A DNA stretch of 64,000 nucleotides from JBGVSA01 sp041807905 (lineage in GTDB: Bacteria > Pseudomonadota > Gammaproteobacteria > Burkholderiales > Rhodocyclaceae). Both the position numbers and the translations under genes were made by a program. Each line of letters begins with the position of its first letter. Position 1 is the first letter of the stretch. Positions 7,465 to 16,558 of the stretch are shown in pieces. The DNA lies in NCBI RefSeq assembly GCF_041807905.1, contig NZ_JBGVSA010000014.1:53055-117054 (forward strand), read 5' to 3'. Below the pieces are notes generated by a model. The model was not told the DNA's origin and searched no databases. It was given only the letters and a program-made list of their open reading frames with translations.

Positions 7465-8508
7465 ATGTCATCTCCCATCCTCTCCGCCCACGCCCTGCGC
7501 CTCGGCTACGGCGCCATCGACGTCGTGCACGACGCCAGTTTCGCGCTGACGCGCGGCACCATCGCCTGCCTGCTGGGCCCATCCGGGTGCGGCAAGACGA
7601 CCATCCTGCGCGCCATCGCAGGCTTTGAGCGCCTGCGCGCCGGCAGCATCTTCTTCGATGGCGATACGCTGGCCGCCGATGGCGTGCACGTGGCCCCCGA
7701 GCGGCGGCGCATCGGCATGGTGTTCCAGGACTACGCGCTCTTTCCACACCTGACGGTGGCGGACAATGTGGCCTTCGGCCTGCGCCGTCTGGATGCGGCG
7801 GCACAGAAAGCGCGACAGGCCGAGATGCTGCGGCTGGTCGGCCTGAGCGGACAGGGCGGGCGCTACCCGCATGAGCTCTCCGGCGGCCAGCAGCAACGCG
7901 TGGCGCTGGCCCGGGCGCTGGCACCCGATCCGCGGCTGGTGCTGCTGGACGAGCCCTTTTCCAATCTCGACGTCGATCTGCGCGAGCGCCTGTCGCTCGA
8001 AGTGCGCGACATTCTCGGCACGGCAGGGGCCACCGCGATCCTGGTCACGCACGACCAGCACGAAGCGTTCGCCATGTGCGACGAAATCGGCGTCATGCAC
8101 GAAGGCCGCATGCAGCAATGGGGTGGTGCTCACCATCTCTATCACAGCCCCGCCAATCGCTTCGTGGCCGACTTCGTGGGGCAAGGCGTGCTGCTACCCG
8201 GGACGGCCCGTGCGGATGCGCGGGTGGATATCGAACTGGGCTCGCCCGCCGTGCACGGCGGCGATTTCGGTTCGGGCACGCGGGTCGAAGTGCTGCTGCG
8301 CCCCGACGACGTCGTGCATGACGCGGCCAGCCCGCTTCGGGCGCGCGTCGAGCACAGCGCGTTCCGTGGCGCCGAAATCCTCTACACCTTGCGCCTCGCC
8401 AGCGGCGCCAAGGTGCTCTCACTGCTGCCCAGCCACCAGGCGCATCGCGTGGGCGAGACCATCGGCATTCGCCTCGCGGTGGATGAAGTGGTAGCGTTCA
8501 ACGCCTGA
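7465..8508 (+). CDS. fbpC: Iron(III) ABC transporter ATP-binding protein, FbpC type
   Basis: This is the ATPase of an iron(III) importer. Walker A is GPSGCGKT (residues 38–45), then the Q-loop (VFQDYALFP), the signature LSGGQQQRVALARAL, Walker B (RLVLLDEPFSNLD), the H-loop (LVTHDQHEA) and a C-terminal TOBE-like regulatory region (about 240–347), as in FbpC. It is read divergently from the permease gene behind the shared Fur box; the start codon is 27–35 bases past the predicted transcription start. No periplasmic iron-binding protein (FbpA) gene is adjacent. Its stop overlaps the start of aat by one base. Confidence 0.92.
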   Translation: MSSPILSAHALRLGYGAIDVVHDASFALTRGTIACLLGPSGCGKTTILRAIAGFERLRAGSIFFDGDTLAADGVHVAPERRRIGMVFQDYALFPHLTVADNVAFGLRRLDAAAQKARQAEMLRLVGLSGQGGRYPHELSGGQQQRVALARALAPDPRLVLLDEPFSNLDVDLRERLSLEVRDILGTAGATAILVTHDQHEAFAMCDEIGVMHEGRMQQWGGAHHLYHSPANRFVADFVGQGVLLPGTARADARVDIELGSPAVHGGDFGSGTRVEVLLRPDDVVHDAASPLRARVEHSAFRGAEILYTLRLASGAKVLSLLPSHQAHRVGETIGIRLAVDEVVAFNA

Positions 8509-9236
8509 TGCTGCCCTGGCTCACGACCCCTCATTTCCCGCCCGCCCGCCGCGCGCTCAAGGAGCCCAACGGCCTGCTCGCGCTGAGCGACACGCTCACG
8601 CCCGAATGGCTGCTGGCCGCCTACCGGCAGGGCATCTTCCCCTGGTTCATGGAAGGCGAGCCGGTCATGTGGTGGAGCCCCGATCCGCGCATGGTGGTGT
8701 TTCCGTCCGAACTGCGCATCACGCGCTCGCTGCGCAAGACGCTGGAGCGCGGCCAGTTCGAAGTGCGCTGCGATACGTCCTTCCGCCGCGTCATGGACGA
8801 ATGTGCCGCACCGCGAGGCGGGGAGCGGCTCACCTGGATCGGATCAGAAATCACTGAGGGATACTGCCAGTTGCATGAACTAGGCTGGGCGCATAGCGTC
8901 GAAACATGGCTCGACGGTGAGCTGGTCGGCGGACTCTATGGTGTGGCCATCGGGCGCGTGTTCTACGGTGAATCGATGTTCCACCGCGTGAGCGACGCGT
9001 CCAAGGTGGCCTTCGCGCATCTGGCGCGCGGTTTGCATGATCGCGGTTACGCCCTCATCGACTGCCAGATGACGACGCCACACCTGGCATCGCTGGGCGG
9101 GAGAGAAATCCCCCGCGATGTGTTCATCGCCGCGCTGGAACGCTGGACCGAGGTCGATGCCCGCCCGCAGCGCTGGCCGGTGGATGCCTTGCGACGCGAC
9201 TGGCGCACCGATGCACCGGCGCCTGAACGAACCTGA
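8508..9236 (+). CDS. aat: Leucyl/phenylalanyl-tRNA–protein transferase
   Basis: Aat adds Leu or Phe from charged tRNA to N-terminal Arg or Lys of proteins, marking them for ClpS/ClpAP degradation. The sequence shows the family blocks AYRQGIFPWF, VMWWSPDPRMVVFP and the GNAT-like C-terminal half (SVETWLDGELVGGLYGVAIGRVFYGESMF). Length (242) is normal. The start codon overlaps the fbpC stop (TGATG), suggesting translational coupling, although the functions are unrelated. The second N-end-rule transferase follows 57 bases later. Confidence 0.96.
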   Translation: MLPWLTTPHFPPARRALKEPNGLLALSDTLTPEWLLAAYRQGIFPWFMEGEPVMWWSPDPRMVVFPSELRITRSLRKTLERGQFEVRCDTSFRRVMDECAAPRGGERLTWIGSEITEGYCQLHELGWAHSVETWLDGELVGGLYGVAIGRVFYGESMFHRVSDASKVAFAHLARGLHDRGYALIDCQMTTPHLASLGGREIPRDVFIAALERWTEVDARPQRWPVDALRRDWRTDAPAPERT

Positions 9237-9293
9237 ACAACGGACTTGCACGACCCTGCCGGGCTTGGCAAAGCGGTCAACGTGGAGCAGCAC

Positions 9294-10040
9294 ATGTCAC
9301 TGTTGAAAGACCTTCCGTACGCCTTCCTGCAGTTCTATTCGACCGCCCCCTACAGTTGCTCGTACCTGCCCGAGCGCACAGCGCGCTCGCAGGTTGCTAC
9401 GCCGAGCCACATGATCGACACGGTGCTGTATGGCGAGCTCGTTCGCGGCGGCTTTCGGCGCAGCGGCGTATTCACCTACCGGCCGTATTGCGATGCCTGC
9501 AACGCCTGCGTGCCGGTGCGCATCAACGTCGAGCGCTTCGACCCCGACCGCGCCCAGCGCCGCGCATGGCGCCAGCACGCCCGGCTCAGCGCGCGCGAAC
9601 TGCCACTCACCTTCCGCGAGGAGCACTACCAGCTCTACCAGCGCTACCAACTGTCGCGCCACGCCGGCGGCGGCATGGACCAGGACAGCCGCGAGCAGTA
9701 CACGCACTTCCTGCTGCAGAGCCAGGTCGACACGCGACTGGTGGAATTCCGTGAAGGCGCGGTGCTGCGCATGGTGTCGATCATCGACTGCCTGTCCGAC
9801 GGACTGTCCAGCGTCTACACCTTCTACGATCCGGACATGCCGCGCGCGAGCTTCGGGACCTACAGCATCCTGTGGCAGATCGAAGCGTGCCGGCAACTCG
9901 GCCGTCCGTACCTGTACCTGGGCTACTGGATACGCGACAGCGACAAGATGAACTACAAGCGACGCTATCGCCCCATCGAAGGACGCGTGCAGGGCATATG
10001 GCGGGAGCTGGACGAAGACGATTTCGAACGCCTGGGCTAG
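9294..10040 (+). CDS. bpt: Aspartate/glutamate leucyltransferase (Bpt/Ate family)
   Basis: Bpt moves leucine from Leu-tRNA to N-terminal Asp or Glu, creating an N-degron for ClpS. The N-terminal cysteine-bearing region TYRPYCDACNACVPVRI and the block YQRYQLSRHAGGGMD are diagnostic for the bacterial Ate-like family. A TTG at 9246 would lengthen the protein, but the ATG at 9294 (MSLLKDLPYAFLQFY) matches the family start and was chosen; GGAG precedes it by about 7 bases. It lies downstream of aat, so both primary destabilising-residue enzymes are co-encoded. Confidence 0.94.
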   Translation: MSLLKDLPYAFLQFYSTAPYSCSYLPERTARSQVATPSHMIDTVLYGELVRGGFRRSGVFTYRPYCDACNACVPVRINVERFDPDRAQRRAWRQHARLSARELPLTFREEHYQLYQRYQLSRHAGGGMDQDSREQYTHFLLQSQVDTRLVEFREGAVLRMVSIIDCLSDGLSSVYTFYDPDMPRASFGTYSILWQIEACRQLGRPYLYLGYWIRDSDKMNYKRRYRPIEGRVQGIWRELDEDDFERLG

Positions 10041-10113
10041 CGGTCTTCGCACCCACCAGGCACCACACCCCTTTCAACGATAAGCGGCAACATAGCCGCG
10101 CGAGGAAACATCC

Positions 10114-10956
10114 GTGTCACACAAGATCGGCCGCATCCTGCTCACCGGCGCAGCAGGCAATCTCGGGCGCATCATCCGCCCCGGCCTGCGCGAGCAGGCA
10201 AAGGTCCTGCGCCTGACCGACATCGCACCATTGCCCGAAGCCCCCGTCGAAGGCGAAGAATCCACGCTTTGCGACCTGGCCGATCGCGGCGCGCTCGACA
10301 CACTGCTCGAAGGCGTCGATCTCATCGTGCACATGGGCGGCGCATCGCACGAGCAACGCTTCGATCCGCTCATGCGCAGCAATGTGCTCGCCGTCTACAA
10401 CCTCTACGACGCGGCGCTCGCACATGGCGTGCGCCGCGTGGTGTATGCCAGCAGCAACCACGTCACTGGCTATTACGAAAGCACCGAATGCGTCACCCCG
10501 GGCATGGCGATGCGCCCGGACAGTCTTTACGCCACCACCAAGGGCTTCGGCGAGCTGGTGGGCAGTTTCTATTGGCATCGCCACGGCATCGAGACCATCT
10601 GCCTGCGCATCGGCAGTTGCACCGAGCAACCCAAATCGCAGCGTGCGCTGGCGGCTTGGCTAAGCCACCGCGACCTGTGCGAGCTGGTACGTTGCGCCAT
10701 TGCCGCACCGGCCGTCGGCTTTGCCGTGGTGAATGGCGTGTCGAACAACCCGGTCAAATGGTATGACGGCGATGCGGCCGAACTGATCGGCTACCGGCCC
10801 CAGGATTCCGCCGGCGAGCATGCCGAAGAAATCGCCGCCAAGTGGCCGCCGCTGCGGTCCGGACATCTGCTGCAACGCTGGCAGGCAGGCAATATCCTGC
10901 GGCAGGACTACCGGCTTGACGGTGGCATTCCGCCCGAACTCGAAAACCCGGTCTGA
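10114..10956 (+). CDS. udh: NAD-dependent epimerase/dehydrogenase, probable uronate dehydrogenase
   Basis: This 280-residue short-chain-like enzyme has the Rossmann motif LTGAAGNLGR at residues 9–18 and the catalytic pair YATTK. Blocks such as NVLAVYNLYDAA, RVVYASSNHVTGYY and LRIGSCTEQP are close to what I recall of Agrobacterium uronate dehydrogenase, which oxidises galacturonate or glucuronate to the aldarolactone. The start is GTG at 10114; no better ATG is in frame. No aldarate-pathway genes are nearby, so a different sugar or nucleotide-sugar substrate is possible. It follows bpt by 73 bases. Confidence 0.75.
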   Translation: MSHKIGRILLTGAAGNLGRIIRPGLREQAKVLRLTDIAPLPEAPVEGEESTLCDLADRGALDTLLEGVDLIVHMGGASHEQRFDPLMRSNVLAVYNLYDAALAHGVRRVVYASSNHVTGYYESTECVTPGMAMRPDSLYATTKGFGELVGSFYWHRHGIETICLRIGSCTEQPKSQRALAAWLSHRDLCELVRCAIAAPAVGFAVVNGVSNNPVKWYDGDAAELIGYRPQDSAGEHAEEIAAKWPPLRSGHLLQRWQAGNILRQDYRLDGGIPPELENPV

Positions 10957-11022
10957 CGGTCTCATGGGCGCGAGGCCGCCGAATGCGTATCATCGGCAGG
11001 CCTCCTCCATCACGCCCCGCCC

Positions 11023-11697
11023 ATGTTCAAGAAAAGCCTCGACTCGATCTTCCGCACCTGGCTTGCCGGCCTGGTCGCGCTCTTGCCGCTGGCCTTGACG
11101 CTGGCGTTGATAGGCTGGGTCATCAGCCTGCTCAACCGGTTCATCGGGCCCGAGAGCATCGTCGGTCGCGTCTTTGCCGCCTTGGGTCACCCCTTCGCCG
11201 ACAGCCGGCTGGCGGCCTACCTGCTGGGCACGCTGTTGCTGGCGGTGGCGCTTTATCCGCTCGGGCTGGCGGTGCGCTCGAGCCTCAAGCGCCCGCTCAC
11301 GCGCCTCATCGATCTGACCCTGCGGCGGCTGCCCCTGATCGGCGGCCTCTACAACATGGCCGACCGCTTCGTCGGCCTGCTCGACCAGAAAGAAGAAGCC
11401 GACATCGCAGCGATGAGTCCGGTGTGGTGTTTTTTTGGCGGCGACGGCGTTGCAGTGCTGGCACTCATGCCCAACCCCGAACCGATCGAACTCGACGGGC
11501 GCACCTATTGCGCCGTGCTGGTGCCCACAGCGCCGGTACCGATCGGCGGAGGCCTGCTGTACGTGCCGACCGACTGGGTACGCCCGGCCAACATCGGCGT
11601 CGACAAGCTCACGGCGATCTATGTGTCGATGGGCATCACGCCGCCGCCCGCGCTGCGTCGCGCAGTTGCCGACGCAGACACGGCGCAGCAAGACTGA
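11023..11697 (+). CDS. DUF502 family inner-membrane protein
   Basis: The 224-residue product begins with two membrane segments (LAGLVALLPLALTLALIGWVI and LAAYLLGTLLLAVALYPLGLAV) followed by the family blocks RLPLIGGLYNMADRF and PTAPVPIGGGLLYVPTDWV. Length and layout match DUF502. Plant homologues are COV-like proteins of unclear molecular function; the bacterial role is unknown. Its stop is one base from the stop of the convergent PACE gene, so the two 3' ends abut. Confidence 0.88.
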   Translation: MFKKSLDSIFRTWLAGLVALLPLALTLALIGWVISLLNRFIGPESIVGRVFAALGHPFADSRLAAYLLGTLLLAVALYPLGLAVRSSLKRPLTRLIDLTLRRLPLIGGLYNMADRFVGLLDQKEEADIAAMSPVWCFFGGDGVAVLALMPNPEPIELDGRTYCAVLVPTAPVPIGGGLLYVPTDWVRPANIGVDKLTAIYVSMGITPPPALRRAVADADTAQQD

Positions 11698-11698
11698 A

Positions 11699-12142
11699 TC
11701 AGCTCGTCTCGCGCGATGGCCGCTGCATGACGAATGCGCGCAAGGTGTCGTAGAGCCAGTTGAAGATCACCGTGTAAGGCAGCATGAACAGGGCAAAGCC
11801 GACCTCCAGCAAGAAGGCCGGCACCATGCCGATGTTCAGCCAGAGCGCGGCCAGCGGCACTGCCACCAGCAACAGACCCAGTTCGAACAGGACGGCATGA
11901 CAGATGCGCACGATGAGTGTGCGACGAAGGCCGAAGCGCGACTCCGCGCGTTCGAACAGTGCGTTGAAAATCATGTTCCACGCCATGGCGATCAGCCCGA
12001 TGGCGATGGTGAGAATGCCCATGTCCACCACCCGCACATCCATGATCCAGGCGAACAGGGGTGAGGCCACGCACAGCACGCCGACCTCGAAGCAGACGGC
12101 GTGAAAGATGCGTTCTCGGAGCGTTTTGGTGGGGGCGGACAT
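11699..12142 (-). CDS. PACE family efflux transporter
   Basis: The 147-residue protein has four predicted membrane helices arranged as two tandem repeats: FHAVCFEVGVLCVASPLFAW in the first and CHAVLFELGLLLVAVPLAALW in the second, each followed by a helix ending MIFNALFER or VIFNWLYD. That duplication is the bacterial transmembrane pair of PACE (AceI-like) transporters, which export biocides such as chlorhexidine or short-chain diamines. An in-frame TTG directly precedes the ATG at 12142, which I take as the start. It is convergent with the DUF502 gene. Confidence 0.9.
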   Translation of the reverse strand: MSAPTKTLRERIFHAVCFEVGVLCVASPLFAWIMDVRVVDMGILTIAIGLIAMAWNMIFNALFERAESRFGLRRTLIVRICHAVLFELGLLLVAVPLAALWLNIGMVPAFLLEVGFALFMLPYTVIFNWLYDTLRAFVMQRPSRETS

Positions 12143-12202
12143 CAACGGGCATGTTCCTTGGGGAGCGCCAGTCTAGCGCACCGGGCCGCACACCGGCCGC
12201 GA

Positions 12203-15200
12203 TCAGTGGGTGATCAGCGCACGATGTTCATTCTGGCGGGCCCCCAGACCGCGTCGCAGCACGCTCATGAAGACGTCGTGCGTCACGGGCGGGCAGAAGA
12301 AATACCCCTGCGCCTTGCGGCAACCCTCACGCAGGAGGAAGTCCACCTGCGCGCGCGCCTCCGCCCCCTCGGCAATGACGTCCAGCTTGAGGCTGCGCCC
12401 GAGCTGGATGATGGCGCGGACGATGGCGGCGTCATCGGGGTCATCGGCGATGTCGCGCACGAACCCCTGGTCGATCTTCAGCCGGTCTACGGCAAAGCGC
12501 TTGAGGTACGACAGCGACGAATATCCGGTGCCGAAGTCGTCAATGGAAAGGCGCACGCCGAGCGCCTTGAGCCGATGCATGGTGTCGAGCACTTCGTCGC
12601 CCTGATGCATGAGCAGCGATTCGGTCAGTTCCAGTTCGAGCCGCTCCGGCGCCAGCCCGGTTTCGGCCAGCACCTCGCTCACCGCCGTCACGATGTCGTC
12701 GCGGGCGAACTGCAGTGCCGAGATATTGACCGCCACGCCGACCGGCGCGAGCCCCGCATCCTGCCAGGTGCGCGCATGCAGGCAGGCCTGCCGCAATACC
12801 CATCGCCCGATCGGCACGATGAGGCCGGACTCTTCGGCGATGGGAATGAAGCGGCCCGGCGGCACGAATCCGAGCGCCTCTGACTGCCAGCGGATGAGCG
12901 CTTCGGCGCCCAGGATGGCGCCTGTGCCGAGGTCGACCTGCGGCTGGTAGTTGAGCAGCAATTCGCCCCGCTCCAGCGCCTGGCGCAACTGGCTTTCGAG
13001 ATGCAGGCGTTCGAGCGCATTGGCATTCATCGCCTCGGTGAAGAAGCGATAAGTATTCCGGCCGTTCTCCTTGGCGTGATACATCGCGGTGTCGGCGTTC
13101 TTCATCAGGCTGTCGACACTGCGGCCGTCGTCCGGATAGATGGCGATACCAATGGAAAACGATGTGCCAAGCCGATGGCCATCGATGTCGAACGGCTCCG
13201 ACAGGCAGCGCAGGATCTTGTCAGCGACGCGTGCCGGCGTTTCCGGGTCGCCGACATCGGCGAGCACGATGATGAATTCGTCCCCGCCCTGGCGGCAGAT
13301 GGTGTCGGTCGTGCGCACGCAGTCCTTGAGACGGCCCGACACGGCTTGCAGCAGGCGATCGCCGGCAAGGTGCCCGAGCGAATCGTTGATGGTCTTGAAG
13401 CGATCCAGGTCGAGGAACAACAAGGCCACGCGCTGGTGATGCCGCTCGGCGCGTGCCAACGCTTGTTCGAGACGATCCTGGAAGAGCGTGCGGTTGGGCA
13501 GTTCGGTCAGCGGATCGTGGTGCGCGAGGTAGGCGATGCGCGCCTCGCTGGCCTTGCGCTCTGTAATATCCGAGAACACCGCGACGAAATGCGTGATCTG
13601 GCCGCGCGGGTCATACACCGCCGACACCGACAGCCACTCGAGGAACTCCGATCCATCGCGCCGCCGTTGCCAGGTTTCGCCCTGCCACGCGCCGGCCTGC
13701 GCCGCACGCAGCCAGATGTCGTCGTACTGCGCGCTGTCGTTCGCTGAGGTGGCCGCCAGCAGCACGGGCGTATTGCCCAACACCTGCGCGGGCTCGTATC
13801 CGGTCAGATCGGTGAAGGCGCGATTCACCGACAGGATATGGCGATGCGCATCGGTGATCATGATCGCTTCGATGCTGTTGTCGAACACCGTCGCAGCGAG
13901 CCGCAGTTCTTCTTCCGCACGGCGTTGACCGGTCACGTCGTTGAGCGTCAGGACAACCGGATAGAGTCCGGTGCGCGAATCCCGTTGCAGGGGTTCGGCG
14001 CGCGAGACGAACCAGACGCGCGAGCCGTCGCCGCGTTCGATGCCGACCGTACCGGCGCGCGACTCGCCCGTATGCATGGCGTGGAAGCTGGGGAGCTCTT
14101 CCACCGGACAGGTGGTGCCATCTTCGCGCAGGTATCGCGTGCCGGCGTCGTGCAAGGGCGGCAGGGCCGCGCCGGGCGCAACGCCATAGATGCGCCGCGC
14201 GGCGCCATTGGCCACGATCACGTCGCCGCCGGCATTGCGGAGAATGACGCCTTCATTCATGGCCGAGAGAATCGAGCGCATGCGCCCTTCGCTCTCGCGC
14301 AGTTCGGATTCGGCATGCCGCCGGGCGGTGATGTCTTCGATCACTTCCATGAAGTGACTGGCGCCTCCCTGCGCCGGCTTGACCAGCGCAATCGAAAGAT
14401 TGACCCACACAACGCTGCCGTCGGGACGCCGGATGCGTTTTTCCATCGAGGTCTTGGCACTGTTGCCAATGACCAGCCCGTCGAGCAGGCGATCGTTGCC
14501 TTCGACGTCCTCACGCCAGGTGATTTCGCGGAAATCGCGTTCGAGCAGTTCCTTTTCGGTGTAGCCGGTGATGTCGCAGTAACGCGGGTTGACGCGCACG
14601 AAGCGGCCGGAGATCGCGCACAAGGCCATGCCTACGGCGGCCTGTTCGTAGGCGCTGCGGAATCGCGCCTCGGAGTCTTCCAGCGCGGCTTCGGACGCCT
14701 TGTACGCGGTGATGTCGACAAAGATGCCGCGCATGCCCATGACATGGCCGCCGGCGGCAATCGGAGAGCGCAGATCGCGCACGAAGATGACGTGACCGTC
14801 GGCGTGCCGCATGCGGTACTCGCAGTCGTGTGGCGCGTCGGCGACGAGCTGGCGACGCAGGAATGCCATGGCCGCGTCGCGGTCGTCCGGGTGCAGGCGT
14901 GAGCGCCAGAAACCCGACTGCTTCCAGTCCTCGATCTGGAATCCGAGCAAGCCTTCGCCCGGAGCGGATACGTAAGTGAAGCAATCCGCGCCGATGTCGT
15001 ATTCCCACGCAACCACGTTGGTGCCTTCGACGATGACGCGGAAACGTTCTTCGGACAGGGCCAGTGCCCGGGTGCGCTCGGCCATGCGGTGCATTTGCCG
15101 CTTGTAGAGCCATACCGCCGCCAGCAGCACCAGCATCACGGCCACCAGCATCAGGCCGCCCAGAGAGGACAGCGCGGCTTGCGCCTCGCCCAGTTGTGCC

Positions 15201-15286
15201 AGGGCAGGCGCGGTCGACAGGGCGCACGGCACACCGATCGTGAGGGTGCGAGCAAAGCGGGACAAGCGATGCTGCAGAACCGCCAT
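12203..15286 (-). CDS. Membrane-anchored multi-PAS GGDEF–EAL c-di-GMP protein
   Basis: The 1027-residue protein has an N-terminal signal-like segment, a membrane helix (about 43–61), four PAS/PAC units (about 75–565), a GGDEF domain with intact GGDEF at 667–671, and an EAL domain with EAL at 795–797. An RTTD five residues before GGDEF fits the inhibitory I-site. In the EAL half, ELTES and IDDFGTGYSS are intact, so phosphodiesterase activity is plausible; whether synthesis, hydrolysis or both dominates cannot be told. It stands alone: the peroxiredoxin gene upstream on the same strand has its own terminator. Confidence 0.94.
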   Translation of the reverse strand: MAVLQHRLSRFARTLTIGVPCALSTAPALAQLGEAQAALSSLGGLMLVAVMLVLLAAVWLYKRQMHRMAERTRALALSEERFRVIVEGTNVVAWEYDIGADCFTYVSAPGEGLLGFQIEDWKQSGFWRSRLHPDDRDAAMAFLRRQLVADAPHDCEYRMRHADGHVIFVRDLRSPIAAGGHVMGMRGIFVDITAYKASEAALEDSEARFRSAYEQAAVGMALCAISGRFVRVNPRYCDITGYTEKELLERDFREITWREDVEGNDRLLDGLVIGNSAKTSMEKRIRRPDGSVVWVNLSIALVKPAQGGASHFMEVIEDITARRHAESELRESEGRMRSILSAMNEGVILRNAGGDVIVANGAARRIYGVAPGAALPPLHDAGTRYLREDGTTCPVEELPSFHAMHTGESRAGTVGIERGDGSRVWFVSRAEPLQRDSRTGLYPVVLTLNDVTGQRRAEEELRLAATVFDNSIEAIMITDAHRHILSVNRAFTDLTGYEPAQVLGNTPVLLAATSANDSAQYDDIWLRAAQAGAWQGETWQRRRDGSEFLEWLSVSAVYDPRGQITHFVAVFSDITERKASEARIAYLAHHDPLTELPNRTLFQDRLEQALARAERHHQRVALLFLDLDRFKTINDSLGHLAGDRLLQAVSGRLKDCVRTTDTICRQGGDEFIIVLADVGDPETPARVADKILRCLSEPFDIDGHRLGTSFSIGIAIYPDDGRSVDSLMKNADTAMYHAKENGRNTYRFFTEAMNANALERLHLESQLRQALERGELLLNYQPQVDLGTGAILGAEALIRWQSEALGFVPPGRFIPIAEESGLIVPIGRWVLRQACLHARTWQDAGLAPVGVAVNISALQFARDDIVTAVSEVLAETGLAPERLELELTESLLMHQGDEVLDTMHRLKALGVRLSIDDFGTGYSSLSYLKRFAVDRLKIDQGFVRDIADDPDDAAIVRAIIQLGRSLKLDVIAEGAEARAQVDFLLREGCRKAQGYFFCPPVTHDVFMSVLRRGLGARQNEHRALITH

Positions 15287-15497
15287 GGACGGAGTCTCCG
15301 TACGCGTCTATCGCCGGAGAAGGCCGGACCGAGCGCGCTATTCAAATCAAACGGTGCGGGTATGTCGGACCGGACGGTCGCAGGCCGGCCTGCCGTCGAT
15401 GTGCGCCGGACGAGCTCCGGGCGCAGGGCGGTCGGCCGCATTCCGAACGCAGACCAATCAACGGCAGCGTTGGATTAATACTTGAATGGATGCAAAA

Positions 15498-15530
15498 GAA
15501 AACGGCACCGGTCGTGCGGCCGGTGCCGTT
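15498..15530 (-). terminator. Intrinsic terminator downstream of the peroxiredoxin gene
   Basis: A perfect 11-bp stem, 15501–15511 with 15520–15530 (AACGGCACCGG and complement), has an 8-base loop. On the minus strand it is followed by TTTTCTTTT, so it ends the peroxiredoxin transcript before the GGDEF–EAL gene starting at 15286. Confidence 0.88.
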
Positions 15531-15564
15531 CGGAGGCTGGCGCGAGGTGCGCCTGCGCGTCGGG

Positions 15565-16164
15565 TTACAGCGACGAGGCGTTTTCAGCCAGGTAGCGGGC
15601 CACGCCGTCGGTCGAGGCGGTCATGCCCTTCTCGCCCTTCTTCCAGCCGGCCGGGCAGACTTCGCCGTGTTCTTCGGTAAATTGCAGGGCGTCGATCATG
15701 CGGATCATTTCGTCGATGTTGCGGCCCAGCGGCAGGTTGTTGACGACCTGGTGCTGCACGACGCCGTCGCGGTCGATCAGGAACGAGCCGCGGAATGCCA
15801 CCCCGCCTTCGGATTCAACGTCGTAGGCCTTGGCGATTTCGTGCTTCACGTCGGCAACCAGCGTGTAGCCGACCTTGCCGATGCCGCCCTTCTCGACCGG
15901 GGTGTTCTTCCAGGCCAGGTGCGTGAATTGGGAGTCGATCGAAACGCCGAACACTTCGACATTGCGCTTCTTGAACTCGTCCAGACGGTGATCGAAGGCG
16001 ATCAGCTCGGACGGGCACACGAAGGTGAAGTCCAGCGGGTAGAAGAAGACCACGGCGTACTTGCCACGAGCCGCTTCAGAGAACTTGATGTCCGTGATTT
16101 CGTTGTTGCCGAGGACAGCGGACGCGGTGAAATCGGGTGCTTTCTTACCAACGAGGACGGCCAT
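15565..16164 (-). CDS. 2-Cys peroxiredoxin (AhpC/Prx1 type)
   Basis: This thiol peroxidase reduces hydrogen peroxide and organic peroxides. The peroxidatic cysteine is C50 in YPLDFTFVCPSE and the resolving cysteine is C170 in EVCPAGW, so it is a typical 2-Cys enzyme that forms intersubunit disulfides. The C-terminal tail after VCPAGW (29 residues) is long, as in Prx1-type enzymes, and 199 residues is the usual length. No ahpF lies beside it, so reduction presumably uses thioredoxin or a distant AhpF. It has its own terminator. Confidence 0.94.
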   Translation of the reverse strand: MAVLVGKKAPDFTASAVLGNNEITDIKFSEAARGKYAVVFFYPLDFTFVCPSELIAFDHRLDEFKKRNVEVFGVSIDSQFTHLAWKNTPVEKGGIGKVGYTLVADVKHEIAKAYDVESEGGVAFRGSFLIDRDGVVQHQVVNNLPLGRNIDEMIRMIDALQFTEEHGEVCPAGWKKGEKGMTASTDGVARYLAENASSL

Positions 16165-16273
16165 GTTACGACTCCGTATAGTTGCGGGGAAGAACGATTA
16201 TGGCGACCCTGCAGGCTAAAGGTCAAATCGAGTTCGATTGGTTTTGGCTATCAGAAAGATAGTTGCACAGACA

Positions 16274-16558
16274 TCAAAGTGTCGCCGCCGGGGTAAAACC
16301 TGTTGCGATTTCGGTGGAGTCCTCGACCTCTACTTCTTCCACCTTCGCGCCTGCCGGGCCGTGCATGGCCCAGTCGATCATGGCCGCAACAGCTTGTTGG
16401 GGGCCGCAGACCAAGGACTCGACCGTTCCGTCCCGCTTGTTGCGCACCCAGCCGTCCACCCCCAGCGCTTCGGCCTGCCGCTGCATGGTCCAGCGAAAGC
16501 CCACACCCTGCACACGGCCGCGAATGACCAGGTGGCGCGATATGCGGGGTTGTTCCAT
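16274..16558 (-). CDS. acyP: Acylphosphatase
   Basis: Acylphosphatase hydrolyses carboxyl-phosphate bonds of small acyl phosphates. The 94-residue protein contains the phosphate-binding loop GRVQGVGFRW, with the catalytic arginine, and GWVRNKRDGTVE with the catalytic asparagine. The ATG at 16558 gives the normal length; an upstream in-frame start at 16612 would add 18 arginine-rich residues without family match. It lies 109 bases downstream of the peroxiredoxin start region, facing the same way but upstream of it. Confidence 0.93.
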   Translation of the reverse strand: MEQPRISRHLVIRGRVQGVGFRWTMQRQAEALGVDGWVRNKRDGTVESLVCGPQQAVAAMIDWAMHGPAGAKVEEVEVEDSTEIATGFTPAATL

